Positions 26,593 to 35,352 of a stretch of 64,000 nt of DNA are shown one piece after another. The stretch is from Streptomyces finlayi (GTDB lineage: Bacteria; Actinomycetota; Actinomycetes; Streptomycetales; Streptomycetaceae), in contig NZ_CP045702.1 in the NCBI RefSeq assembly GCF_014216315.1, forward strand, positions 62,001 through 126,000. The letters run 5' to 3'. Positions within the stretch are counted from its first letter, which is position 1; every line of letters begins with the position of its first letter. The position numbers and the translations under genes were made by a program. The notes under the pieces are model-generated. The model worked only from the letters and a program-made list of their open reading frames with translations, was not told where the DNA came from and did not search any database.

Positions 26593-29424
26593 ATGCGCGT
26601 GCACAGGAGACTCTCCCGGCCCCTCGCGGCGTTCGTCTGCACCTTGCTCGCCGCCGCGGGCGCCCTCACCACCGAGCGGAGACAGGCCGAAGCGGCGCCC
26701 GCGGCGGCCGACCAGTTCCAGCAGGTCACCCTCGCGAAAGGGGTGGCCGAGACCGGTGAGCCCATGACGCTCGCGGTCCTGCCCAACAGATCCGTCCTCC
26801 ATACGTCGCGGGACGGCACCCTGCGCATCACCGACGCCGCGGGCACCACCAAGGCCGCCGGGAAACTGGACGTCTACTCGCACGACGAGGAAGGCCTCCA
26901 GGGCGTCGGCGTGGACCCCGCCTTCACCGCCAACCGCTTCATCTACCTGTACTACGCGCCGAAGTTGACGACCCCGCCGGGAGACGCCCCCGCGAACGGC
27001 TCGGCAGCGGACTTCGCACCGTTCGACGGCGTCAACCGGCTCTCGCGGTTCGTCCTCAGAACCGACGGCACGCTGGACACCGCCACCGAGAAGAAGATCC
27101 TCGACGTGCCCGCCAGCCGCGGCCTGTGCTGCCACGTCGGCGGAGACATCGACTTCGACGCCCAGGGCAATCTTTACCTGTCCACCGGTGACGACACCAA
27201 CCCGTTCGCGTCCGACGGCTACACCCCGGTCGACGAGCGGTCGAACCGCAACCCCGCCTACGATGCCCAGCGCTCCGCCGGCAACACCAATGACCTGCGT
27301 GGCAAGGTGCTGCGCATCAAGGTCGATTCCGACGGCGGCTACTCCATCCCCTCGGGCAACCTCTTCGCACCCGGCACCGCGAAGACCAGGCCCGAGATCT
27401 ACGCCATGGGCTTCCGCAACCCCTTCCGGATGAGCGTGGACAAGCCCACCGGAACGGTCTACCTCGGTGACTACGGCCCCGACGCGGGCACCGCGAACGC
27501 GGGCCGGGGGCCCGCCGGACAGGTCGAGTTCAACCGGATCACCAAGGCCGGCAACTACGGCTGGCCCTACTGCACGGGCAAGAACGCCGCGTACGTGGAC
27601 TACGACTTCGCCACCTCGACGTCCGGCTCCGCCTATTCCTGCGCGGCCCCGCGGAACACCTCGCCGAACAACACCGGTCTGACCGACCTGCCCCCGGCTC
27701 AGTCCGCCTGGATCCCGTACGACGGCGGTTCGGTCCCCGAGTTCGGCTCCGGTTCGGAGTCGCCCATGGGCGGACCCGTCTACCGCTACGACGCGTCGTC
27801 CGCCTCCACGGTCAAGTTCCCCGAGAGCTTCGACGGCGACTTCTTCGCCGGTGAGTTCGGCCGCAGGTGGATCAAGCGCGTCGAGCAGGGAACCGACGGG
27901 ACGGTGCAGTCGATCAACGCCTTCCCCTGGGAGGGCACCCAGGTCATGGACATGGCCTTCGGGCCGGACGGCGCGCTGTACGTCCTCGACTACGGCACCG
28001 GCTACTTCAACGGTGACGCCAACAGCGCGGTCTACCGCATCGAGAGCGTGTCCGGCGGGCGCTCCCCCGTCGCCAAGGCGGCGGCCGACCGCACGTCGGG
28101 CAAGTCTCCGCTCGCCGTGCAGTTCTCCTCCGCGGGCAGCTCCGACCCCGACGGCGACCCGCTGAACCACTCCTGGAGGTTCGGTGACGGTGCCACCTCC
28201 ACGGCGGCGAACCCCTCCCACACCTACAGCGCCAACGGCCGCTACACGGCGGAGCTGACGGTCTCCGACGGAACCGGGAACACCGCCACCGCCTCCGTGA
28301 TCGTCACCGTCGGCAACACGGCGCCCAGCGTCGAACTCGAACTGCCCACCGATGGCTCCGTCATCGACCCGGGCGCTGCCGTCCCCTTCGAGGTCACCGT
28401 CACCGATGCCGAGGACGGCACGGTCGACTGCTCCAAGGTCAAGGTCACCTTCATCGTCGGCCACGACAGCCACGGCCACCCGCAGACCTCCGCCACCGGC
28501 TGCTCCGGCACCGTACAGACCATCGCCGACGGCGAGCACGACCCCAACGCGAACATCTTCGGTGTCTGGGACGCCGAGTACACCGACAAGGGTGCCAACG
28601 GACAGCCCGCCCTGACCACTCACGACCAGAACCTCAGCCAGGGCAGCAAGCGCCAGGCCGAGCACTTCGGCGGCTCCGCCGGGGTGCAGATCGTCGACAA
28701 GGCGACGGCGAACGGCGGCAAGACGGTCGGCCACATAGACAACGGCGACTGGATCTCGTTCAAACCCTACGTCCTGGCGAACGTCACCAAGCTGACTGCC
28801 CGCGTCTCCTCCGGCAGCACGGGAGGCACCCTGGAGGTACGGGCCGGCACACCCACCGGCACCCTGCTCGGAGCGACCGCCGTCCCCGCCACCGGAGGCT
28901 GGGACACGTTCCAGAACGTGACAGCGAACCTCACCGACCGCCCTGCCGGTACCACCACCCTGCACCTCGTATTCAAGGGCGGCAGCGGCTCCCTCTTCGA
29001 CGTGGACGACTTCACCCTCACCACCGCCGCCGCTCCCCCTCAGAGCGGGGAGATCAAGGGTGTCGGCGGCAAGTGCGTCGATGTCGCCGACGGGGAGAGT
29101 GCGGACGGCACGCAGATCCAGTTGTGGACGTGCAACCAGTCGGCCGCACAGAAATGGACCGTGGGCGCGGACAACACCCTGCGCGCGCTCGGCAAGTGCA
29201 TGGACATCAGTGGTGGCGGCACAGCCGACGGTACGAAGATCCAGCTCTACGGCTGCAACGGCACCGGCGCCCAGAAGTGGTTGCCCCAGGCCGACAGCAC
29301 ACTGAAGAACCCGCAGTCGGGCAAGTGCCTGGACGCCGCCGGCGTCTCCTCCGCAGACGGAACCAAGCTCCACCTGTGGACCTGCCACACCGGCGCCAAC
29401 CAGAAATGGACTCTGCCCAACTGA
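26593..29424 (+). CDS. Secreted sugar dehydrogenase with PKD, CBM6 and ricin-lectin modules
   Basis: The 943-residue protein starts with a signal peptide (LAAFVCTLLAAAGALTT). Then comes a six-bladed glucose/sorbosone dehydrogenase-like propeller to about residue 485 (EEGLQGVGVDPAFTANRFIY, GKVLRIKVDSDGG, EIYAMGFRNPFR, NYGWPYC). A PKD domain follows (SSAGSSDPDGDPLNHSWRFG, about 510-580), then a CBM6-like module (about 690-820, HIDNGDWISFKPY) and a ricin B lectin domain with three QKW repeats (about 825-943). It probably oxidises sugar ends of polymers that the binding modules hold. GGAGG directly precedes the ATG. It is among the largest genes here and monocistronic. Confidence 0.9.
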   Translation: MRVHRRLSRPLAAFVCTLLAAAGALTTERRQAEAAPAAADQFQQVTLAKGVAETGEPMTLAVLPNRSVLHTSRDGTLRITDAAGTTKAAGKLDVYSHDEEGLQGVGVDPAFTANRFIYLYYAPKLTTPPGDAPANGSAADFAPFDGVNRLSRFVLRTDGTLDTATEKKILDVPASRGLCCHVGGDIDFDAQGNLYLSTGDDTNPFASDGYTPVDERSNRNPAYDAQRSAGNTNDLRGKVLRIKVDSDGGYSIPSGNLFAPGTAKTRPEIYAMGFRNPFRMSVDKPTGTVYLGDYGPDAGTANAGRGPAGQVEFNRITKAGNYGWPYCTGKNAAYVDYDFATSTSGSAYSCAAPRNTSPNNTGLTDLPPAQSAWIPYDGGSVPEFGSGSESPMGGPVYRYDASSASTVKFPESFDGDFFAGEFGRRWIKRVEQGTDGTVQSINAFPWEGTQVMDMAFGPDGALYVLDYGTGYFNGDANSAVYRIESVSGGRSPVAKAAADRTSGKSPLAVQFSSAGSSDPDGDPLNHSWRFGDGATSTAANPSHTYSANGRYTAELTVSDGTGNTATASVIVTVGNTAPSVELELPTDGSVIDPGAAVPFEVTVTDAEDGTVDCSKVKVTFIVGHDSHGHPQTSATGCSGTVQTIADGEHDPNANIFGVWDAEYTDKGANGQPALTTHDQNLSQGSKRQAEHFGGSAGVQIVDKATANGGKTVGHIDNGDWISFKPYVLANVTKLTARVSSGSTGGTLEVRAGTPTGTLLGATAVPATGGWDTFQNVTANLTDRPAGTTTLHLVFKGGSGSLFDVDDFTLTTAAAPPQSGEIKGVGGKCVDVADGESADGTQIQLWTCNQSAAQKWTVGADNTLRALGKCMDISGGGTADGTKIQLYGCNGTGAQKWLPQADSTLKNPQSGKCLDAAGVSSADGTKLHLWTCHTGANQKWTLPN

Positions 29425-29625
29425 ACGGGTCGACCCGACTCCGTCGTCGCCGTGGAGGACGGTGACGACGGACCGGCCGCACCACCGGGCCGGTGACGGC
29501 GGCGGAACGCGACGCCGAAGCGCTCCGCCGCCGTTCCTCGATCTGGGACCCGTCGATGTCGCCGCCTTTCCCATGGCACAGGAGTGGCTGAGACCGCCGG
29601 ATCTGCGGTTACCGCGCGGTGCCGT

Positions 29626-30640
29626 TCAGGCTCCGAGGTGGGGAAAGCGCAGTTCGGTGCGGCTGCGCGCGGTGTCGCCGGGGCGCAGCACGGTGCCGGG
29701 GAAGTCGGGCCGGTTGGGCGAGTCGGGCAGGTGCTGGGTCTCCAGACAGACCGATCCGTGCCGCTCGTGGCGGCGGCCGGTGGCGTGGGTGAAGGAGCCG
29801 TCGAGCTGGTTGGCGGTGTACACCTGGATGCCGGGCTCCGACGTCCACACCTCCAGGACGCGGGCCGCGCGGGGGCCGTGAGCCGTGCGGCGCGACGCAG
29901 GCCGCCGGTTCCGCGCAGCACCCAGTTGTGGTCGAACCCCCCTGATGTACTCAGTTGTTCGTCGTCCTGACCGAGCCGTTCCCCGAGCTGGCGCGGGCAG
30001 GTGAGGTCGAAGGGCGTGCCCCGGACCTCGGCCAGGGGTCCCAGGGGGATGCCGTCGCCGTCCACCGGAACATGGGTGTCGGCATCGACTTCCAGTCGGT
30101 GGCCGAGGACGTCGCCCTCACCGGCGAGGTCGAAGTAGGCGTGGTGGGTGAGGTTGACGGCCGTGGGCCGGTGGCTGACCGACGCGTACGCGATGGCCAG
30201 GGTCCCGGAGGCGTCGAGGGTGTACGGGACCGTGCAGTCCAGCGCCCCGGGAACCCCATCTCGCCGTCGGGGCTGTGCAGGCCCAGCCGTACCGGTGGTG
30301 TCCGCGCTCGCTTCCCACACCTTGGTGTGGAGACCCTCGGGGCCACCGTGCAGGGCATGGCCGCGGTCGTTGGCGGGGACGTGGTGCGTGGTCCCGTCCA
30401 GGGTGAACCGGCCGTGCGCGATGCGGTTGGCGCAGCGGCCCACGACGGCGCCGAAGTACGGGTGCTCGGACGTGTAGTCGTCGACGGTCGTCAGCGAGCG
30501 GACGACCGAGGCGGTGGCACCCGTGGTGTCGGGGACGGTGAGCGTGTGCAGCGAGGCGCCGTGCGCACGGCTTGCGCGGCTCCGGTGTCGAGGCACACTG
30601 GCACGCCCCCGGCCGGAACCCTCGCAAGGCTCCTGCGGCA
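29626..30640 (-). pseudogene. Decayed aldose 1-epimerase
   Basis: Family segments appear in order but in different frames: GVPVCLDTGAAQAV, then ASLHTLTVPDTTG, PYFGAVVGRCANRIAHGRF and ALHGGPEGLHTKVW. After a frame change comes RLGLHSPDGEMGFPG, then back to ALDCTVPYTL, LTHHAYFDL and GFDHNWVLRG, and after a last change VWTSEPGIQVYTANQLDGSF with the stop at 29626. At least three frameshifts disrupt it. The LacI-type palindrome upstream, at 30667-30682, is intact and matches the one before the divergent GH43 gene. Confidence 0.85.
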
Positions 30641-30666
30641 GCATTCGCGGACACCGGCCGCAATCG

Positions 30667-30682
30667 CGTTGAAGCGCTTCGA
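30667..30682. promoter_or_regulatory. LacI-type operator before the epimerase remnant
   Basis: CGTTGAAGCGCTTCGA contains the perfect palindrome GAAGCGCTTC. Its reverse complement occurs base for base at 30827-30842, so the two divergent genes once shared one regulator. Confidence 0.75.
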
Positions 30683-30826
30683 CGCGCCCACCCGGGCGGA
30701 AGCCGTCCCCCCTTCGACTGCCCTCTTCGGCTGTACTGCCATCCTCCACCCGTACGAACCACCTATGAGGTGAGTCGAGCCTGGAGGCAAGGTGGTCATT
30801 GACAGCCCGGCAGCCGGATGCGATCT

Positions 30827-30842
30827 TCGAAGCGCTTCAACG
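30827..30842. promoter_or_regulatory. LacI-type operator before the GH43 gene
   Basis: TCGAAGCGCTTCAACG is the exact reverse complement of 30667-30682. It lies about 90 bp before the GH43 start codon. Confidence 0.75.
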
Positions 30843-30930
30843 ATCTGTTCATTGAGGCCCGTACGCCTGACGGCCCGTCCTTCGCCGACTCCCGTCCGAC
30901 TGCGTGACCACGACTCACCCGAGGACGGAC

Positions 30931-32484
30931 ATGGCGCTCTTCGACAATCCCGTGATACCGGGCTTCAGCCCCGACCCCAGCATCTGTCGTGTGGGCGACG
31001 ACTACTACGTGGCGACGTCCAGCTTCGAGTACGTACCCGGGGTGCCGCTGTGGCACAGTCGCGACCTCGTGCACTGGCGGCTGATCGGACACGCCCTGGG
31101 CCGGCCCTCGCAGCTGACGCTGGGCGACGAGACCCCGTCCTCGTGCGGTGTGTACGCGCCCACACTGCGGTACCACGACGGCCGCTTCTGGATGATCACG
31201 ACCGTGGTTGCCGGCGCGGGCAACGTCGTGGTGACCGCGAAGGACCCCGCCGGTCCCTGGTCGGAACCGGTACCGGTCGGCATCCCCGGGATCGACCCCG
31301 ACCTGGCCTGGGACGACGAGGGGCACTGCTGGTGCGTGTTCTCGCACGACGGGATGATCCGCGGGGTTCGCATCGAACCGGAGACGGGCGAACTCCTGGG
31401 CGAACCGGTGGCCATGTGGTCGGGGAGCGGGCTGCAGTATCCGGAGGGCCCGCACCTGTACCGGATCGGCGACTGGTGGTACCTGCTGCTGTCGGAGGGG
31501 GGTACGGAACGGGGTCACGCGATGTCGGTGGGGCGGGCCCACAGCCTGCCGGGGCCGTTCGAGTCGCACCCGGACAACCCCGTGCTGACCCACCGTAGTA
31601 CGAGCCATCCCGTACAGAACACCGGCCACGGTGATCTCGTGCAGGCGCATGACGGCACATGGTGGATGGTTCTGCTCGGCACCCGACCTCGCGGTGACAC
31701 CCCGCAGTTCCACGGCATGGGCCGGGAGACCTTCCTGGCGCCCGTCCGGTGGGAGGACGAGTGGCCGCTGCCGGGGCCGTTGGAACTCCGCTCCCAGGCG
31801 CCGGCGTTGTCCCCGCACCCCTGGCCGCCCGAGCCGGATCGCGACGACTTCGACTCTCCCGCACTCGCACCCTGCTGGATGTCGCTGAGACGCCACGACC
31901 CGAGCGCCGTACGCCTCGATGCGCGACCGGGCCACGTGGTGCTGCACGCCCGTGCGGACAGCCTGGACAAGCCCGGCGCGCTGTTCGTTGGCCGGCGCCA
32001 GCGCGATCCCGATTGCAGCGCGCGGGCCCGTATCGACGTGGGTGAGGGTGACCGGGGCGGGATCGCCGTGCGCCTCGACGAGGCGCACCACTACCAGGTG
32101 GAATCGGGCGAAGGCACAGTGAGGGCGGTCGCCCGGATCGGCCCCTTGCGTCAGACCGTCGCCGAACGGCGCCTACCTCCGGGCCCGTTGACGCTCCGGA
32201 TCGACATCACCACCACTGAGATCCTGCCACCCACCGTCACGGCACGCCCCACGGAATCCGCAGCCGCACTCCCGACCGGCCTCCGAGTCGGCGGCCCCGA
32301 CACCCTCCGGCTCGGGTACGAAACCGAAGGCGGGAGGTTCGAGATCCTCGCCGAACTCGACGGCCGCTACCTCACCACCGAAGTCGCCGGCGGCTTCACC
32401 GGCAGGGTCCTCGGGATGTACGCGACCCAGGGCGCCCCTGCCTTCGACTGGTTCGAACTGCGGCCGGGCTCCGGTGAACCCTGA
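30931..32484 (+). CDS. Glycoside hydrolase family 43 beta-xylosidase-like enzyme
   Basis: The 517-residue protein has a five-bladed GH43 propeller: NPVIPGFSPDPSICRVGDDY holds the catalytic base Asp (about 14), then PGIDPDLAWDDEGHCW the pKa-modulating Asp (about 118) and LQYPEGPHLYR the acid Glu (about 175). The C-terminal half (about 310-510) is a concanavalin-like sandwich domain typical of this GH43 subgroup. No signal peptide is visible, so it acts inside the cell on oligosaccharides such as xylo- or arabino-oligomers. GAGGA before the ATG at 30931 is preferred to the GTG at 30904. It is controlled by the LacI-type palindrome upstream. No transporter is adjacent. Confidence 0.9.
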   Translation: MALFDNPVIPGFSPDPSICRVGDDYYVATSSFEYVPGVPLWHSRDLVHWRLIGHALGRPSQLTLGDETPSSCGVYAPTLRYHDGRFWMITTVVAGAGNVVVTAKDPAGPWSEPVPVGIPGIDPDLAWDDEGHCWCVFSHDGMIRGVRIEPETGELLGEPVAMWSGSGLQYPEGPHLYRIGDWWYLLLSEGGTERGHAMSVGRAHSLPGPFESHPDNPVLTHRSTSHPVQNTGHGDLVQAHDGTWWMVLLGTRPRGDTPQFHGMGRETFLAPVRWEDEWPLPGPLELRSQAPALSPHPWPPEPDRDDFDSPALAPCWMSLRRHDPSAVRLDARPGHVVLHARADSLDKPGALFVGRRQRDPDCSARARIDVGEGDRGGIAVRLDEAHHYQVESGEGTVRAVARIGPLRQTVAERRLPPGPLTLRIDITTTEILPPTVTARPTESAAALPTGLRVGGPDTLRLGYETEGGRFEILAELDGRYLTTEVAGGFTGRVLGMYATQGAPAFDWFELRPGSGEP

Positions 32485-32645
32485 GTTGAGACATGGGGCA
32501 CCGCTGCGGGGACACCCGAAGCTTCCGGCAGCTCACGCCGGTAGATCCCGGTCCGCACCCGTGCGAGGCCCACGGACTGTGGAGCATGGACCACTGCCCA
32601 CCGCTCACCCCCAGGAGCGGCCGCAGCCGCTCCCACTCCGCATCT

Positions 32646-33254
32646 TCAGCTCACCCCGCGCCGTAGACCGTCGGCGCTGGGCGAGTGGAACGGAAGGGCC
32701 CGGACGTGGACGGGTGAGAGGTGGAGCTCATAGGGCAGGCAGCAATCGGAGCAGAGGGTCGCCACCAGTGTTCCGCAGACGCAGACCTGGTTCAGTCCCC
32801 CCTCTGGAGTAGCCCCGCAGCATGCGGCGGAGGCGTGCCGCGTCGTCAGCCCACGGGAATCATCCGGGTTCACCACGATATTACCTGACGGCCCCTGGGA
32901 GACCAGCGACTGCTTGTCAACGTTGTGGAGCGTCCCACGGCGAGGCATCACAGGACCGGGCGCGTCGGCAGCGACGAGGGGCGGGCCGTACGGTTCCGTC
33001 TCGATCGCGTAGCAGCCTGACGGAACAGTGGCCGGCGGCGGCCCCATTTCCTCCGCTTCCCACCACGCGTAGAAGGGAGCCTCGGGCACCGCCGACAAGC
33101 GATTCAGCGGACCCGTCAGCGCAGCGCCGCAGGCGGCGCACGCAAACACAGTCATCTCCGGCGCGGCCCTGTCGACCTTGACGGAGTCAGGGACGGCGGC
33201 CTGCCCGCCGCCCGGTCGGGCACTGACCCCGTCCTGATGACGCTGCTCCTCCAT
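32646..33254 (-). CDS. Conserved hypothetical protein with cysteine pairs
   Basis: The 202-residue protein has a CxxC pair near residue 38 (FACAACGAALTGPLNRLS) and a cysteine-rich cluster near 155-170 (QVCVCGTLVATLCSDCCLPY), which suggests metal binding. The middle (FYAWWEAEEMGPPPATVPSG) looks conserved. I recognise it only as a type of protein seen in streptomycetes without a function. The start may instead be the ATG at 33155, and no clear ribosome-binding site decides. Confidence 0.65.
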   Translation of the reverse strand: MEEQRHQDGVSARPGGGQAAVPDSVKVDRAAPEMTVFACAACGAALTGPLNRLSAVPEAPFYAWWEAEEMGPPPATVPSGCYAIETEPYGPPLVAADAPGPVMPRRGTLHNVDKQSLVSQGPSGNIVVNPDDSRGLTTRHASAACCGATPEGGLNQVCVCGTLVATLCSDCCLPYELHLSPVHVRALPFHSPSADGLRRGVS

Positions 33255-33319
33255 GACGGAACCGTACCGAAGCGCCCTGATCGCCCAGCAGCCGCCTCCG
33301 CAGAACCCAGACGGACGAT

Positions 33320-33514
33320 CTACCGCAGTGGGCAGGTACGACAGTGACGCTCATCGTGGCCACCAGGACACGTTCCGGCCTCTGGGTCGCCATGGACCGT
33401 TGTCTGCGCAGTGTTTGCGCCTGGCTTCCGTCCCCTCCATTCCGGTGGCGCCTGTTCGAGGTCGAATACCTCGCCGTCGAACACGCGAAAATCTATGGCG
33501 GCTGGAGTAGACAT
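33320..33514 (-). CDS. Small hypothetical protein
   Basis: A 64-residue frame beginning with ATG (IDFRVFDGEVFDLEQAPPEW) and ending with a cysteine/histidine-rich tail (CPGGHDERHCRTCPL). The composition is protein-like and the cysteines could bind zinc. No ribosome-binding site is evident, so it is a tentative call. Confidence 0.35.
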   Translation of the reverse strand: MSTPAAIDFRVFDGEVFDLEQAPPEWRGRKPGANTAQTTVHGDPEAGTCPGGHDERHCRTCPLR

Positions 33515-33699
33515 TGGGTTGTGGCCTGGCTATGGTTTCTCTCGTAACACAGGAAGACAGCAGAGCCCGACAGAGACGAACTGGCGGGCAGCGGTACGAG
33601 CAGTTGCAGTTGGCAGGACGGTGCGGTGACGGAGTTTCGAAGCCAGGGTTGTTGCAGGGCGGCGACGGGACTGGTGACCGGACCGGGTGGCCCGCGGTA

Positions 33700-34022
33700 G
33701 TCAGGGGCCGCCTTGAGCAGTACGGCAGTTGACGCAGTATCCGTAAGCGCAGGACGCGGTACCCAGCAGTGAGGTCAGTGAGCAGCACCTCGGTGAAGGC
33801 GTCGGCTGCGGACGCGCGCACCGGGAGGTTCGGCAGTGGGGTTCCAAGCCAGAGCAGACGCAGGACGGGCGACGGGGCTGGCTGCCGAAAGGTGGCGTTT
33901 TCACGGCCATCCAGCAATCGGCAGTACCGAATGAGCAGTTGATCACCGAGGGAAGAACGGAGGAGCCAGGCGTCATCAGGATCGCCCGGGCCGACATCTT
34001 GAGCCCGGGTACCGCAGGACAT
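33700..34022 (-). pseudogene. Protein-like remnant of unknown family
   Basis: One minus-strand frame reads DAWLLRSSLGDQLLIRYCRL, then LRLLWLGTPLPNLPVRAS, then AFTEVLLTDLTAGYRVLRLR, which looks like real protein. Upstream on the same strand, other frames give ALVSYDTRAPEELLRHLPAL, so the gene may be broken. I do not recognise it and no start is convincing. Confidence 0.35.
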
Positions 34023-34149
34023 CGATAGTGAGGTGGTCTCCGGTCAAGCAACCGCGATCCCCGCACCCCCGACAGCCTTCCCGTCGGGTCAGCGGAATCA
34101 GAACGCCGGCGCAGTACCAGGGCCGGCAGATGGCGTAGCAGTTCCTCCG

Positions 34150-34179
34150 GGGCCCTGGTGTCATAGGACACCAGGGCCC
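34150..34179. terminator. Perfect 13-bp hairpin with a 4-nt loop
   Basis: GGGCCCTGGTGTC (34150-34162) and GACACCAGGGCCC (34167-34179) pair exactly around ATAG. It lies 26 bp before the MerR-like gene. It could terminate transcription coming from the left, or fold in the 5' leader of the MerR gene. Confidence 0.6.
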
Positions 34180-34205
34180 TCCAGCGTGTTCCACAGAGAG
34201 GTGCA

Positions 34206-34544
34206 ATGACAGCAGACGACACCTTCGGCCGTCTCGACGACGACGACTACCCCGCCTACACCATGGGCCGGGCCGCCGAGATTCTCGGCACCACCCAGGG
34301 CTTCCTCCGGGCCATCGGCGAAGCCCGCCTCATCACACCGCTCCGCAGTCCCGGCGGCCACCGGCGCTACTCCCGCTACCAGCTGCGCATCGCAGCCCGC
34401 GCTCGGGAACTGGTCGACCAAGGCACCCCCATCGAGGCCGCCTGCCGCATCGTCATCCTCGAGGACCAGCTCGAAGAAGCCCAGCGCATCAACACCGAAT
34501 ACCGCCACGTCGCCGAGGCAGCCAACTCGACGGCCGCGGGCTGA
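34206..34544 (+). CDS. MerR-like small DNA-binding protein
   Basis: The 112-residue protein has one MerR-type winged helix at about 18-75 (YTMGRAAEILGTTQGFLRAI, then ITPLRSPGGHRRYSRYQLRI) followed by a short helix rich in Glu/Gln that could dimerise. It lacks a metal or drug-sensing domain, like other small actinobacterial MerR-fold regulators. GAGAGG before the ATG supports the start. No partner gene is adjacent. Confidence 0.85.
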   Translation: MTADDTFGRLDDDDYPAYTMGRAAEILGTTQGFLRAIGEARLITPLRSPGGHRRYSRYQLRIAARARELVDQGTPIEAACRIVILEDQLEEAQRINTEYRHVAEAANSTAAG

Positions 34545-35352
34545 CGTGACGAGTGCTCGCCGCACCGCAACCTGTCGGAAGCCCGGCGTCCCTGCGTCTA
34601 CGTCAGAGCCTCGACCAGGAAATCCCCTTCGCCCGCATCTTCGTCATGGGCGTCGCACTGACGCTCGACACCCAGGGCGACACCGGCCCCGCAGTGCTGC
34701 GCAACAGCAGCGGTGCGGGGCGGCTCTGATCCGCGTCGGGTGCGGCGGTGCGGGTTGATGACGGTGTGCGGTGACCTCGCAGGTGGTGCCACCCCCGCCA
34801 TACGTTGCGCGCCTCTCAAGCAGCGCGCTCTTCCTGGCATGCCGCATTCCAGGTGGAGCCATATCTACGACCGCGAGAAGAGAGTTTGACGCGCCGTGGT
34901 GGCAGCGTCTTTTCCACATCGAACAGAGCGCATTTATCAACCGTACACGCTGCTACCGCATGCTACTGTCGATCACAGTTGCAGTCGCGATTCCCAAAAA
35001 CTCCCACGCATCTCGGATCTGCTTTCGCCGTTCCGTCCGGACCCATCACCTGAGTTCTCTGCACTCATCTTCCGCTGCGAGAAGTCCGACATGCCGAGCA
35101 ATTAGCACGTGCGCACTCGCAAGCGGCTAAGCCCCCTCCGAAACCGGACTGCCGACAGAATCCCGGCAATCGAGTACGCAGGCCGCCCTACCGAGCTGTC
35201 GCGGTGTGGACGGCGCCACAACCGTGCACGTCACGTTCATCGACGAGATCTTCAAGTGTTCCACCACTGCGCTGAATACCTTGGTAGCGATGAACAGCGA
35301 CGCCCGGCGCGCAGCGCCGCTGCACCACGGATCGCGGCTGCTCCCGCCTCGT
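34545..35352. other. 800-bp stretch without a confident gene; AT-richer centre
   Basis: Around 34860-35110 the sequence is noticeably less GC-rich than the surroundings. A plus-strand frame there reads RISDLLSPFRPDPSPEFSAL and stops at 35105. It might be the tail of a transferred gene. Nothing else is recognised. Confidence 0.4.

Noticed and set aside
26410..29574. A 1,054-codon open frame on the minus strand opposite the sugar dehydrogenase gene.
   Set aside because: It is the antisense shadow of a real gene with recognisable domains; such long shadows are expected at this GC content, and its sequence resembles no family.
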